64,000 bases of DNA from Thunnus maccoyii (lineage: Eukaryota; Chordata; Actinopteri; Scombriformes; Scombridae). Position numbers and translations under genes: made by a program. Shown here in pieces: positions 31,201 to 43,331 of the stretch (position 1 is its first letter; each line of letters starts with the position of its first letter). The stretch lies in the NCBI RefSeq assembly GCF_910596095.1, contig NC_056535.1, positions 28,891,505-28,955,504 of the forward strand. Direction: 5' to 3'. Under the pieces are notes generated by a model. That model searched no databases. It was not told where the DNA came from and worked only from the letters and a program-made list of their open reading frames with translations.

Positions 31201-33814
31201 GCCAAAAAAAATTTTTTTAATGCCAAAAATAATGCCAAATGCCCATCCATTCCAAAATCAATAGCGTTTAGGAGCCTCTGTGCAGCGCTGTTCCAAAATA
31301 TGAAACTCTTGATAGCGTTGCTCCTTTTAAGGAATACGGCAGTGCATAAAATGTGGCGTAGTGAGTGAGTGGTTGAGTGAAAGAGCGAGCGGCAGAAAAG
31401 TGATGGTGAATGCGAGCGGAGCAGAGGAAAAGGTTAGCGATAAGTTGTCAGTCTGGCAGTAAATGTACGGTACAGGCTACAGTGTGTCAGTTAAAAAATG
31501 CTGCAGCTTGTCAAGACCAAGAAAAGTCACATTTGTGTCCTCAACTGCTGGAAAAGTGAAGGGGGTTAGCTCCAAAGTTAGCAACAATGGGTTAGCCTAA
31601 CCTGAAAACGCTGAACAGAGAAATAGAAAAATGGAGAAATGTGTAGCTGCTGAGTACCCCTCCATCCCCCGCCAGGCCAAAGCAGTCAACATAGGGGAAA
31701 CGCTGTATGGCCAAAAATATGTGGAAAGTAGCAGCAGATTGCCTATGGTTTTGAATCACAAGTTCAACTATTACATATGGCTGTAACGTTGAGGTGTTCA
31801 CATGGGCATACATGGGTGTATTGTCACATTGATCAGCAGCCAGATGAATAGTCTGTTAAACCAAATTTAATCATATTTAAAAATCAGATTTAGGCTGACT
31901 TTCAAAGACTTACTTGGTGTGTTATCACTGTTGAGTATGGACTGAATCCCAGTGGCCGGTCTGTCTACTCAGTCCTATAAATGAACCATTAGATAATATT
32001 ACTGCCAGGATCAAGCTTTTTGTTTAGTTGAATTCAAGTGTTTATTAAAGTGGAGGATTTCCAATTGTAAACGTCTTTCATCCAGCTGAACCTCCTCACA
32101 TACATCCACTTGTTCTTTCTCTGTCTGCTCTTTACAAACAAATACCAGGCCTCTCTCACTGCAGACAGTTTCACTTGTCAAACACAGCTGTAACTCATTA
32201 CATTCGTAATGGCTGCATTCCATTTAGGTGTGCTGGCTTACTGGCAACATACCTGTAAATGGACTCTAGCCATCATTAATATTAGTTACACCTGTCCTTT
32301 TCCTGCTGTGGCTGTTTAAAATGCCTGAGCTGAATCTGGTCTGTGTAGGTTTACTCAGTGGTGTCTGGAGCTCTAGTAACTATTTCTTCCCTACGAGGTG
32401 CTTATTACACTGCAGGGAAAACTATGTGTTGAAAAAGCTAATGGGTTACAAATGACATTACAGCACAGAATCACTTTCAGCCTGCATTTTTAAACAGGCT
32501 TGAAAAAATGTTTGACCTTTGCTTCCCTTTATTGGCTGACCCAGTTTGGAAAAACAGTTTTCTTTCATTGTGGTGTAGAGCTGCAACAATTAATAGATAG
32601 AAAAATAAATGAGCAACTATTGATAATAATAATAATATAATAATAATTGGCAACTATTTTGCTAATCGAATAATCATTTTAATAATTTTTAAAGCAAAAA
32701 TCCCCCAATTTAGCTAATTTCAACATCTTACATGTGAGGATTTGAAGGGTTTCTGTGTCATACATGATAGTAAACTGAATTTCTTTGGATTTTTGACTGT
32801 TGATTAGACAGTCAAAAATCAGCGAGCTCTAAGAAATTATTATGGGGCAGTTTTCACGTTTTATGGATAAAAAGATTAATTGAGAAAGTAAATCGGCAGA
32901 GTAATCAACAATGAAAATAATCGGTATTTGCAGCCCTAGTCTGGTGAGGCCACTGATTTTATTTGTAAGTTTGTGTAACAGGACAGTTCCCATCATTAAA
33001 AATAACTTTAAATGCGACAGTTAAAGGGTTTGTTTTTTAAATCTGTTGTCCTGATGAATCAGTTTGTGAAAGGTATCAGTTCCAGTAGGGTAAACAGTGG
33101 GGCTGTAACTTCTCATGAAAAATAAGAATAGCTGTTTGAATTTGGGAAAAATATTTATATTTACTCTGAAATCATCTGTTTGAAGTCAAAATTCATAACA
33201 TATTTGTAGGTTTACAAAATCCAATGACAATATATTGGCTGCTGTAAATTTTTGGATCCCTTAAAATAGGTTCTTAAAAATTATATCTGTAGTAATATTT
33301 CTTGTTACTCATCAGCCGACGTGTAGTTTACACTCATATGCTGATGTATCTGTGATAAGATAAAATGGAATGATATATATCTGCTCTACTTCCAGTATCA
33401 TTCATTAACACAAAATAAGTTCCAGCTGACGGGTTGAGATGACATGTGGATGTTTGTTCACATTCTCCCGCTCTTGAGGATCTTACTTGCCTTGGCTTAG
33501 CAATAAGACACGCTACAGTAGTTACTGTCATGCTTTTTCTCGGTTGGAAAAAGAAGATATCAGGTTTCTTTTCACTGACCAGAATTTAGCAATATTTGAA
33601 TTTTATGACAGATTTCTTTGCTTATATTGCCAGAGAGATTCTTATGTCAAACAAATCTGATCAAACAAGACTCACATTGTCCTGATGAAGCAAGTTAGCC
33701 ATCAGATTGACTTTGATTGTTGTGTGTTTAGTCATGAATATTTAATGTTAATTTAATGAAATACTTAAAATTGGAAACTACTGTAAGTTGTCAGGGGCTT
33801 TAATACTAAACAGC

Positions 33815-33848
<34 letters not shown>

Positions 33849-33861
33849 GTCTATCTATCTG

Positions 33862-33920
<59 letters not shown>

Positions 33921-36900
33921 GTATCTATCTGTATCTATCTATCTATCTGTATATATATCTATATATCTAAATATACACTATATACATACTGTATATAATA
34001 TATGACAAAAGCAGAAGTCTGAAGTTCTATCTGCTCTATATCTGAGGCCAAACCACATCTGGATTGTGTGGTGCAGCCTGCAGAATCTGGCAAACAACAG
34101 ATGGAAAAATACTGGAGATAATGATTCTGACACACTGCTGCCTTTTCCCAGTCTGTGTGTGTGTGTGTGTATTTTTGTGTGTGAGTTTTACAGTCCAAAT
34201 CAGACTGATAATCTTTGTTAAATCAATCTGGTCTGAACTGTCGAAGATAAACACTGACACTAGAAGTTTTGTTGGTTATTTTTATTCAGCCGACACATGT
34301 AGTTTCCACATCTGTTCTCCTGTCTTCCAGAAGTGGCTTCTTAACTTTGTTAGTATTTAAAGTTACACCGTGGCTACACTGGCTGCATAGTGAGAGCAGT
34401 GTGTCAGCTGAGTTTCAGTAGTAGTTGCATGTGTAAGACTGAAGAAAATATACTTGAAGCCTAAAAAGATGCTTCAGGTTGCGGTTGTGTGCTTGATACG
34501 TGAGCCATTGTGAGGGCCTGTGTAGACAGCTTTTGCAAGCCAAGTGTAGTTTCTTGTGCATGTTATCACACAGGATCTTTACACATTTACAAGTTAAAAT
34601 CTGGCATTAAAAGTATAGTTACATGTTCAAAATGTAAACAAACCCATGTTTACATGGGTTAAAAACTGGGAGCAACCATTTTTCTGTAATTATGCGGGAA
34701 TGTAGCAAGACCACTTTATTTTTCTTTTGTTGCATTTTTATGTAATGTAACATTGTATTATTGCCCTCCACTTTGTGTTACTTCATATGTGTTTTTCATA
34801 AGCCTGACAGACAAGACTGGTGTTGAAGTGAAGAAACTCAGAATACATCCAAATTAGGCTAGTTAAATTTAATTTAAAAATTTTTTCCCCCTGTTTCAGT
34901 CCTTCGTCCTCACTAACCTGGTGTTTTTCTCACCTTAAATCCAAGCCTTTCCCAAAACGGTGAATAAATCTTAAATGCTAGCATGCTGTTTTAGTTTGTG
35001 TGTGGAAAACATAAAGTTGAGAGGAAGTTTCTGTCACCTCTCTGTGATCACTCATTTAAAACGTCAGTATAGCTGATCACACAGCATAACGGTCTTCATT
35101 AACCTGTATTCATATTGAAGTCTCAATCATAAAATAATGATTTCATTGGCACCGCAGCACAGCAGTTTGGGAATGACTTGCAGGTTAACATTTAGTGTTT
35201 ATGAGCTGCAATTAAATCACTATTTGAAAGTCAAGTTGTCTGTCAAGAGAACAGAACAGAGGTTAAGTGGGCTGTCTGTCCCACTCCTTACCAGATTGTT
35301 GGCTGTGATGCACAGTTTTGTTGTTTGCCAACTGAAAAGAGGACACAGGAGAAGAAATGTAGCCGTTTTTAACTGTTGTTCGGGTGTTTATTGTGGACAG
35401 AGTTTTTATTACAAAAACGACTTGGAAACACTAGTGTAGACGCCCATCATTTTCACATGCAAACAATCTATTAAATATTAAATGACTTGGTGTAGAAGTA
35501 GTCTCACTTTTGTCCAATTGTTACTTAGCAGAACACTTGAAAACTCTTGTTGCCTAACTGTTAGCAAGAGACTGTGATGTGGAAACGTTGTTGATGCACT
35601 ATATCAACAGTGGGCTGGGATGGGCTCACAGGACTCAAGGCAGACTGAATGATGTCAAACTGTCCCCATGAACCTTTGCCATTAAAACACAGTGCTGCTC
35701 TTGTCATGTGGGGATCCACGCCAATTGATCCATGAGCCACTTTGACTCTCAGCCTGTGGTTGTAGAAACACTGATCCAAGCTGGCGGGTTTCTGAAGTAC
35801 AGTTTGTTTTTCCTGCTCCGAACCAGGCTGATAGTGTGAGGCCAAACTGTGCTGAGGTCAGGACAGCAGCAGGAGATATCAGTCAACTCTGACGCAAAAT
35901 GGGAGGTTTACTTTCAAGATGCTGGGTGCTTTAAGGACATGACAATATTTACAGTATACGTAGATTAATTTTGGACGGCGCCATTAAACTAGTTTTGCTA
36001 TGTAGTCATAAAAATGTATTTCAAATTGAAAGATGAAAACAAAACATTCTCTGGTTTTCTTTGTGTATGGGGCTGCAACATCCAATTGTTTTATGCACAT
36101 GGGGTCATTAAAATCAAAAGGATTCAGTATGTTGGGGAGCATGAATATAGTCAGTAAGTTTTATGGAAATCTACCCTTTAGATTCTGATATTTCATATGT
36201 AGGCTAAAGTCAATAATTTGACTTGGAAGTGGTGCAGGATGAAGTGTCAATAGCCTTGTTCCAGATTTCTGAAGCACTGCCTGTAGCTCAGATTTTCTTG
36301 TGGTGTGCCTGTTTTCCATGTTGGAAAAACAACCTTGCCAATCAGATCTTTGTTAGGTGGGATAAAGAATTGGGATGTCACTTTCTTTATGTGTGAAAGA
36401 AAATTAAAGGATAAGGATGGTGATTTTCTTTATTTTTCTTCTTGTCAACAAAAGTCATGTGCAGAGCCAACCGAAAATGAATCGATCCTACTTACAAGTA
36501 TTGTGTGTTTATCCAAAGCTTGATAAATCTTATTCCTCTGTGCCGTAGACCTCTGTTATTGTCCAAAAAGTGTTAAAAACCCATCAATGAACCACACTGT
36601 TGCACTTGGTGACATGTTCCTTTGCCCTGAAGAGTATGGGCAAGTTAGTTTATTTAGCAACTGCTACAAAGACTAATACCAGCGATCTCGTTTTCAGTCG
36701 TCCAAGAGTCATTCCGTGTAGGACAGATGCCACTGTACATGCGTGGGAATGCAGTTCCATTGACAGTAATTCGCTAGCTTGTTGTGCTACATATCACAAC
36801 CTCTTGACTTTATAGTGATGTCTCTAGTTATTTACGATGTAGTACAAAAATAGGTTTGTTTAATTAATGTGATCTTTTTGGCACAGTTTGCTGCAAACAA

Positions 36901-38144
36901 ACTTTATTGCCTCTTTTGGATAATGAATTAAAAACCACTAAAACTCTCCAAGTCCACATGCCACATTGGAATCACTGCATAAGGTTTTTGCATTGACAAC
37001 CTGCATGTTTTAAATCAGTTCCACAGTGAAAATATAATTTATCAAACTGCATCATTCAGATCCGGTAAGACCAGATTAGTTCAATTACAATATCAAACCA
37101 GGAATCTCTCTCTCTCTGTCTCTCTGTCTCTGTCTTTTTGGTGGTGCTCCATTATATAGGAGTGTGCTGCCATGTTTCCATCAGCTCTGTGTGAAATAAC
37201 AGTCTCTGGAAACTTCACCCGGCTGCCGTGTAGCCCCGGGCCCCCATGGAAAACTCTGGAAAGCCTTTAACAGAATGTCCCAGGCTCACTCAGACAGAGT
37301 GAACCAGACCAAAACATTTTTTTGCTATTGCTGTTGTGACATTTAGCTAATCCGCTTGTTTTTTGTGTGTGAATGATAAAGCATTTGAAGATACAAAGTG
37401 TTTGGTTTTTGGACATATCCTATGAATTGTAATACTTTTTTTTAAAGAACCAAAGTCTTTACCACTTTAGTTCTGAGTGAAATATCTCAACAACAATTGG
37501 ATGGACGGACAGTCATGTCCACCTCAGGATGAATTGTAACAGCTTGGTCCCCTGTCTTTTCCTCTAGTGACATGAGTAGGTTAAAATTGTAATTTGTCCG
37601 ATACTTTGGTCAACCTGCGATGACAGTTAGCTGCTGGTGTGTGGGCCTACATAGAAAAACATGGGTGCAAGTGTTCATCATACGCTCATTACACGCTGCT
37701 GATGTGTGTTGACCTTTAGTCTTGGTAAGACTTGTCAACATATTCCGGCTGCAGCTGAGATTTCTGACTGTTTACAGTGTTAATGGATGACATTTTATAG
37801 CATGCTCTTGGATTGGTTGTATTCAAACAAAAAGTGCTACCTTTTGGGAGTCATAACTGATCACATTTACATTATATTGACATCTGTTTTTCAGCTCAAC
37901 AATGCATATGGTCACATTTTGTTTTTGCTATGGATATTTTATTACACCTATACTAATAATTGTAATCATCAACTTTGAGGGGGCAGAACTAATAAATCCC
38001 CTTTGGAAAAAAAAGTATTTTTATTATGTATGCAAATGTCATTTTAGGGTGGAGGAGAGCAAGGATCTTCTGCTGTTCTTCAGGACTCTAAGGGCTTTCT
38101 CAGACAGATGTGATGACCGGCGCAGAACCTTCCAGCACTTCCAG
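25293..38144 (+). CDS. cenpp: Cenpp, centromere protein P (CCAN subunit), 3' end outside window
   Basis: The coding exons seen are 25293-25450, 25654-25808, 26292-26380, 28956-29044 and 38048-38144. All have GT-AG borders and matching phases, giving 196 residues (human CENP-P about 288). A noncoding first exon ends at 24647. Residues 1 to about 95 are coiled coil ([18 protein letters not shown], then [13 protein letters not shown]), followed by MNGISL, which matches the human LTGINI. Then come the RWD-like strands [49 protein letters not shown] and RRRTFQHFQ, all with clear human counterparts. CENP-P works with O, Q, U and R at the constitutive inner kinetochore. The remaining C-terminal third must lie beyond base 64000, because no further exon was recognised after 38144. 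Confidence 0.92.
25838..25922 (+). repeat. Dispersed MITE right arm next to a cenpp donor
   Basis: GATTAATCATTGAATCAGGAAAATAACC, then CAGATTAATCAATCC and a terminal TTTAGTTGCAGCCC. It begins about 30 nt after the donor of the exon ending 25808. Confidence 0.55.
26381..28955 (+). other. cenpp intron 4
   Basis: About 2.6 kb, with no further exon recognised. A diverged fragment at about 26752-26885 (CCAATATTATTGGCCAAC ... CATCAGTCAGGTTCTAC) resembles a fish repeat that ends in a degenerate CGATATATCGG-type arm. The rest appears unique. Confidence 0.5.
29221..30535. mobile_element. TTAA-bounded 1.3-kb element with internal triplicated module
   Basis: Left end TTAAAGGGGATCTATTATGCT and right end (reverse complement) TTAAAGGGGATCTACTATGCT differ at one position in 21, and TTAA is present at both extremes. 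The family relative at 13076-13715 has similar ends, so this is a non-autonomous inverted-repeat transposon, possibly of piggyBac type. The interior includes a complex repeat (29446-29840) described separately. No transposase is seen. It is located in cenpp intron 5, about 180 bp after the exon ending 29044. Confidence 0.65.
29446..29840. repeat. Inverted plus direct triplicated module
   Basis: A unit of about 130-140 bp occurs three times. It is inverted at about 29446-29570, direct at about 29571-29697 and direct again at about 29698-29840. Signature words in direct sense are GATCAACAATAAGGATTATTG, GAAGGCCTAAGGGTCGAAACG, ATCTAAATAAAAAGAGAAAAGC, GAGCCAGAGTGTGCAA and TTTTTTCCTAC. The AAGAAGGCC...GGGTCGAAACG core resembles retroelement 3' ends in fish (for example Penelope-like), but that identity is unproven. 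Confidence 0.7.
31138..31705. mobile_element. hAT-like non-autonomous element
   Basis: Left end CAGTGTTTCCCCTATAATAG and right end (reverse complement) CAGCGTTTCCCCTATGTTG are terminal inverted repeats of the CAGTGTTTCCC type seen in many hAT elements. Subterminal CCCCGCCAGGCCAA occurs near both ends (31193-31206 and 31668-31681). No 8-bp target duplication could be confirmed. There is no intact transposase. Confidence 0.6.
32578..32940 (+). repeat. Dispersed MITE, GCTGCAACTAA family, copy 6 (both ends)
   Basis: Begins AGAGCTGCAACAATTAATAG and ends AATAATCGGTATTTGCAGCCCT. The interior has ATGTGAGGATTTGAAGGG and AGACAGTCAAAAATC. It is one of the longest copies in the window, in cenpp intron 5. 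Confidence 0.6.
33814..33955. repeat. (ATCT)n microsatellite
   Basis: About 140 bp of ATCT units with a few GTCT and GTAT variants near both ends. The Ile/Tyr/Leu/Ser-rich open frame over it is an artefact. Confidence 0.95.
36455..36825 (+). repeat. Dispersed repeat family B, copy 3
   Basis: Collinear with 10780-11115: CAGAGCCAACCGAAAATGAA, TCCTACTTACAAGTATTGTG, TTATTCCTCTGTGCCGTAGACC, TGGTGACATGTTCCTTTG, and GCTAGCTTGTTGTGCTACATATC near the end. The left part also matches 12725-12900 better than 10780 does. Confidence 0.6.
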
Positions 38145-41100
38145 GTTAGTGAAGACACTCCCGTACTGAAATGGATTTCAAACTGGCAACGTCACAATCA
38201 CTCATCTTTGCATTGTGTTTAATCATTTGTGTGTTGTTGTTGACACATGACAAACTATTTGTTCGTCACAATGAATATGGAGGACCACTCTGGATCTGGC
38301 CAGGTTGGTCCTTTCCTCCTATGCAATGTGTTTAATATTACTGATCACATTTTCATGAAACTGGGCAGTATTTTGGCCCATGGAGATTGCTGCAGCTTTT
38401 CTTTAATTGTTTGTATAAACACGAGGAAACATTTTACACTTATTGCTCAATGACATTGGCATTATTTGTGGGGGACCACATGCATAAGTCCATCCTGAAT
38501 TCCTTCAATTGGGAGACCAGATGGTCCATTAGTCAGTGTGAGGGCAGTCAGGCCAAAAATGAGAGCTTCAGGCTGGGAATAACATTTAACCTCTGCTTGA
38601 CCGGGATAGGTATCACCCTCATCTGTCAATGGCGGTACCTTGTTGTCTTGTCCACCTTAGAGGTTGGAGGGTCAAACCAGAAGGTCAGCGAGTCTCTTTG
38701 TAGCCCTGAAGGGACTGGCCTCAGGTTTTATCTCCCTTTGTCTCCCTACCTTCAAAGCAGATAAACAGTGTAAGCCTGATAATCAAGTTTAAGAGTAAAT
38801 TTCATGTGAACCCATGTGGACTCCCAAACCAATGCGTGGAAAACCTTATCAATGCTGGTCTTCTGGAGAAGTCTGGTGAAAGATTATCGCTCATCTTAAT
38901 TTTCAGAACAGTTAATTTTCAGGCAAGGTAAGTGAGCATAGAGATAAAGTAGCTAGGTGGATGACTGGGTGAATGAGTTATAGTGCCAGCCTTAGTCTGT
39001 GTATGTGGACTTTCTTCTGTTGTCCAGATTACAGAGAATATCATTTTAAAGTTAAAAGATGGTTGTCAGCTCTTCTAACCATGACAAAATTACAGTGACA
39101 CCTCTAAAAATGTGCCCCTTTATACAGAGTCTACTGTTTGTGAACTGCTTAGAATCAGGCTGATGAAAGATTACAAAAATTAAGGTTAATGCAGTGGATG
39201 TGAGTTAGTGTGGGCGTGGTAAATATCATGGTGTGACTTTACTGAAGAGCTAGCAGTAAAATGTCAAATAGTAAATCAAGCTGCAGAAGCAATATGGAAC
39301 CTATTCTCCTGTTTACTTGGAGAATGTAAAGTTCTGCCAAGTTGGCGGGGCTGAAGGAGGATTAACCCACATTTTCCATACTGGCCTGTGTGCTCTAAAC
39401 TCTTATTTTGCTTTACTTGCATTTTCTTCAGTGTTATTATGGAAAAAATGTAATTCCCATTGTAACTATTCTGCTGTAATGTGGGAAGTGCTGTGTATGC
39501 TGATTTCCATGCTTTAATGACACACAGACATGAACATGTGCCTAGAAGATTAAACAAATAAAAATATAAAACACAATCCAGGCTAGGAACCTTAACATTA
39601 ACCATGACATTAACCAACCAATCACTGTTTCACAGGGCTAGTTGGGTACATACCAGTTACAAACCACAAGCATTTACAAGCATGTGGCCAATTATTGATT
39701 GCCATCCACTGTGGACATATTAGTGTTAGATATCTCTGCATACAGATGCACAAACATCACATCACAGACTCAACAGTCAGCCATGGGGAATGGAGTAATG
39801 CAGTTAGTGTTTTTGCTATGCTATTGGAAGCTTAAAGATGGCGACTTTGTAAAGACTGACAAATTAATAATGATAGCTAAGACTGGAGCGCCGTTCTGTC
39901 TATATCTGAAAGTCAAACCCATTTGATGAAAATATATCATCAGTATTTGTTTTTTGATTTAACAAACATTTTTGATAAGGATCCCATATATTTGGACATT
40001 AAAAAATTATGATGAATATACCGTACATACTGAGCAGGACATTTTACAGTGTAAAAATGAACTAGTCCATGTTCTCTCTGTGCACAAACTACGTAAGGAA
40101 GACATTGTTTCTAAAACACCTCAAACATATCTATGACATTCCTGTGCTGATATTTATTGGTATTGATTGGATGACATGTACGTTGATTGGCATGGGAGGT
40201 CCTTCAGCGGCAATCGCAATGAGGGCGGCTGCTATTGAAGGACTGAAAGTAAACCAAATAACCTCAAACTGTCTTCATGAACAGTCTGCCATGATCAGTA
40301 TCTTGTGAAGTTCTTTCAGTGGAAAACTTTAGTACTGTGGGGTGTAATGAACATTTCAACCTGTAGGGGTTGAGAAGGGCTTGGAATATAAGGTGGATGT
40401 TGAAGTTGTGTGTGGGGCTTGAGTTTTCATGCTTTGACCGCAGGAGTAGCGGTCCCATGGCTGTGTTAAGTTGGATGTATTGTTCTCTGTTAAGGGGATA
40501 CGATGTAGCCATGGTGAGTACGTTTATACTGTAGGTTCCATTGCTGCCTTGTAGCTGACATGCATCTCGTTAAAAATGTAACTACACATCGGCTTTATGG
40601 GGATACCACATAGATCGGTCAGCTTGGGCTGCTTGTGTTTTCTCCTGCAAGTTTTTGATGCCAGTGGAGATTGCAGACAGTGAAAACAACATTAAGTATG
40701 TAAGACTCAGTTATCTGCTGCTTTTCATAGACATGTCCACTGCAAACCTTCTGGTCACTATGATCACTGCTCTCTATGTCAGTGAATGAAAGGACGTAAA
40801 CACAACAACTGCAAGCAAGCCATAAGTCTATGAGACATAAGAAATGAGACAAGGGCAACCTTCCATTTGTCACTATTCAGTATATGGCAAAGTGAAGGAC
40901 ACAATATATAAACTATAAATATTGAGTTTTGTGGTGGTGCTATCAAGGGATAAAATCCAAAGCTAAACTATTAATAAAAAACTATGCTGTAAATATTTAC
41001 AACTGCACTGCCATAACCACCGCTACAACCCTGTGCATCAAGTGTAAATCCAACCTTTTTTTGCCAGAACTTATACTTTAGGCTTAGAATTAACACTCCC

Positions 41101-41159
41101 TACATGTGAAGCAGACTCAAACAATGATTCCAAACACATTTTAATTAAAAAAGTTTAAC

Positions 41160-41165
41160 TTTATT
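41160..41165 (-). terminator. Possible distal poly(A) signal of ogn
   Basis: AATAAA in minus sense about 2.2 kb after the ogn stop. Alternative AATAAA hexamers lie at 41255-41260 and 41853-41858. A repeat copy (42745-42920) would be inside the 3' UTR, so the real end is uncertain. Confidence 0.25.
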
Positions 41166-42744
41166 AAAACATCTTAAACAAAAAGCCATGTCACATACAC
41201 ATCTTCCTGTACACCACTGTCTTATTCACATAAGTAATAATTTCTAAAGTAAATTTTATTACTGGAAGGGAAGAGTTAGGGACACAAGCAAGACATTTTA
41301 AAAGAAGACAAAATATAGAAGAGTAACTTTCACATTACTATAGTTCATAGATACATTGTTCCCCAGTTCACTTTAACTGGAGTCTATAAATTAAAAAAGT
41401 AAGTGATGATAGGTCACACAGTACTTAAGAAAGCCTGCAGGTGGATAAGTTTACATGGTCATTGCCCTTATGGAGAGTCATTTAATGGTATAATTAAAAG
41501 TCAAATTAATTCACACAATGGCAAAGCCAATTGTGTTCATTTCTAGTCATTTTTCAGAGACATTTGATGAAAAAAGTATTTACAGACTATTCCTGCTGAC
41601 ATTTCAAGACAACCTAATGATAAGATTTCTGAGTTAGCTGGGATCAACAGTCTGATATGTAAGAAATCTCCAAGCAACATACAATTCATGTAATGAGAAA
41701 TGCTCACAATGTTCATAGGCTCCTTTAAGTGCCATATCAGAAACTTTTTTTCACTGTCATGTTACAAGCTTCAGTTGAAGAAAATAAGACTAAGAATCAA
41801 CCTGCACGGATCAAGTATTCCTTTTTTATGACTGAAAGTACTTAAATTCTGTTTTATTCCTACTGACACAAGGATTTTGTAAAATATTCACTGCAAAAAT
41901 ACTATTATTGGGATGTGGTTTAGCAAAAACATCTAAAAACATTCCTCATTTCTTACATTAACTGCATTAACATTTTCATTCAGTTGTGAAAACTTTTGAT
42001 ATTGTTGGAATGTGTTCGGTTCAATGCCAGCCAAAGTCTCACATTCACTACTATTAATGCTTATAATCAAAATTTGCAGTTCAGTCATATATTATTGTTG
42101 CAGTGACGTATGTCCAGATGGAATGCCCCTTGAGTGAGATGAAAACTGTAATCTAAATTTGCAAGGCTATAAAAACATGTGGGTCCGCAGCTGTTGGACA
42201 TATTTTACTTGGTGTGGTATTCTGAAACATTTTGTTGTTAATTTAGTGTAAAATCTTGAGATGAGAGATTTTACACTTGTTGAAGATACTTGTTTAAGTC
42301 TGGAAAAGCAGTAAGGATATCTGGAAATTTGCAGCAATATCTTGATTTTTTTGGGGGGGGGGAATAATAGTTACTTATTAGAACAAAATACTTATTTTAT
42401 AATTCATTTCACAAAGACTGTGAAAACATTGACCTTTTGTGTTTTAAACTAATAGTAATACTTTCAAGCAAACCTGTTGGCTTTTGGCTGCAGGTGTGTG
42501 TTAGTTCAATGTCACAAGCTGTCTGTGTAGATTAGTTTCATTCATCCAGGTACCACAGCGTCAGGTCGAAATGAAACGATTAATTGGACTGTAGTTTTAG
42601 AGGTGCTGACGCTTCTCCACTCATTCAATGGGTTACGTAAGTTCTACTGGCATGAAAAAGACACTCAGAAGGCCCCTCACCTGTGGTGTCTTCTGAACAA
42701 GTGGCCTAAACCATTTAGGCCATCTGCCACTTACAGTCCCAGTG

Positions 42745-42920
42745 TCAAGGCCTCAGTATGCTTCAAACAAAGTGTGTCAAATCATTTAATAGCATCTGAA
42801 GCCCCATTTCAGATGGCTGAATCAATGGCTGTGTTGGACAAGCTTTGTACGGAGCAAGGCAATCAGGTGCAGCCAGGATGGGGCTATGATGGCAGGCTTT
42901 TCAGAACAGGTAGAAACACT
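42745..42920 (+). repeat. Dispersed repeat family C, copy 2
   Basis: Bracketed by AAGGCCTCAGTATGCTTCAAAC and TTCAGAACAGGTAGAAAC, matching the two ends of 11440-11690. It lies just downstream of ogn. Confidence 0.45.
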
Positions 42921-43331
42921 TGACTTAAGATGGGGTCAGACGAAATAGTTTGTTTGGAGCATATTGAGGACTTCACACATCTTCTTGGATGGTTTTGCAC
43001 CAATTCATGTGACTCTGATGACTCTCAAGAACTCTCTTGTGCAACTTCTTGCAGAAGTTTAAATGCCTGATACGCCCCACCAGTCAGTAGAACTGATGAA
43101 GGCCATTAGATAAGTAGAGAAATGCCTTCAATTCTAGACCTTTACTTTCATTTTGACCTGACAGTGTCAGAAGCTGTTTGTAGGTTTACTGAAGTAAAAA
43201 TGTTGACACCTTTATCCCAATCATGGGACCAGTGCCCCAAAATCCAGAACGTCGCGGTATCCCCCCAGCACTCTGTTGTGGGAAAACTGCTCCATCAGCA
43301 TCGAAGGGGCTACAGTAAAGTTTCTGCCTCC

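Larger units (their letters stand above)
29045..38047 (+). other. cenpp intron 5
   Basis: This 9-kb intron contains the TTAA element, a hAT-like element, a MITE copy, the ATCT microsatellite, a family B copy and, at about 37465-37640, a fragment with AGTGAAATATCTCAACAACAATTGG / CCTCAGGATGAATTGTAA / GTCCGATACTTTGG. That fragment resembles a very common fish repeat, related to the segment at 45480-45780 in opposite orientation. No extra exon of cenpp or other gene was recognised. Confidence 0.5.

Noticed and set aside
33814..33955. CRISPR-like regular repetition
   Set aside because: Four-base microsatellite without spacers, in a vertebrate genome.
33788..33970. Open frame of repeating Ile/Tyr/Leu/Ser
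   Set aside because: Pure translation of the ATCT microsatellite.
38387..38764. Plus-strand 125-residue frame after cenpp exon 6
   Set aside because: Tested as the next cenpp exon, but the residues do not match the conserved CENP-P C-terminal part and no suitable acceptor phase was found.
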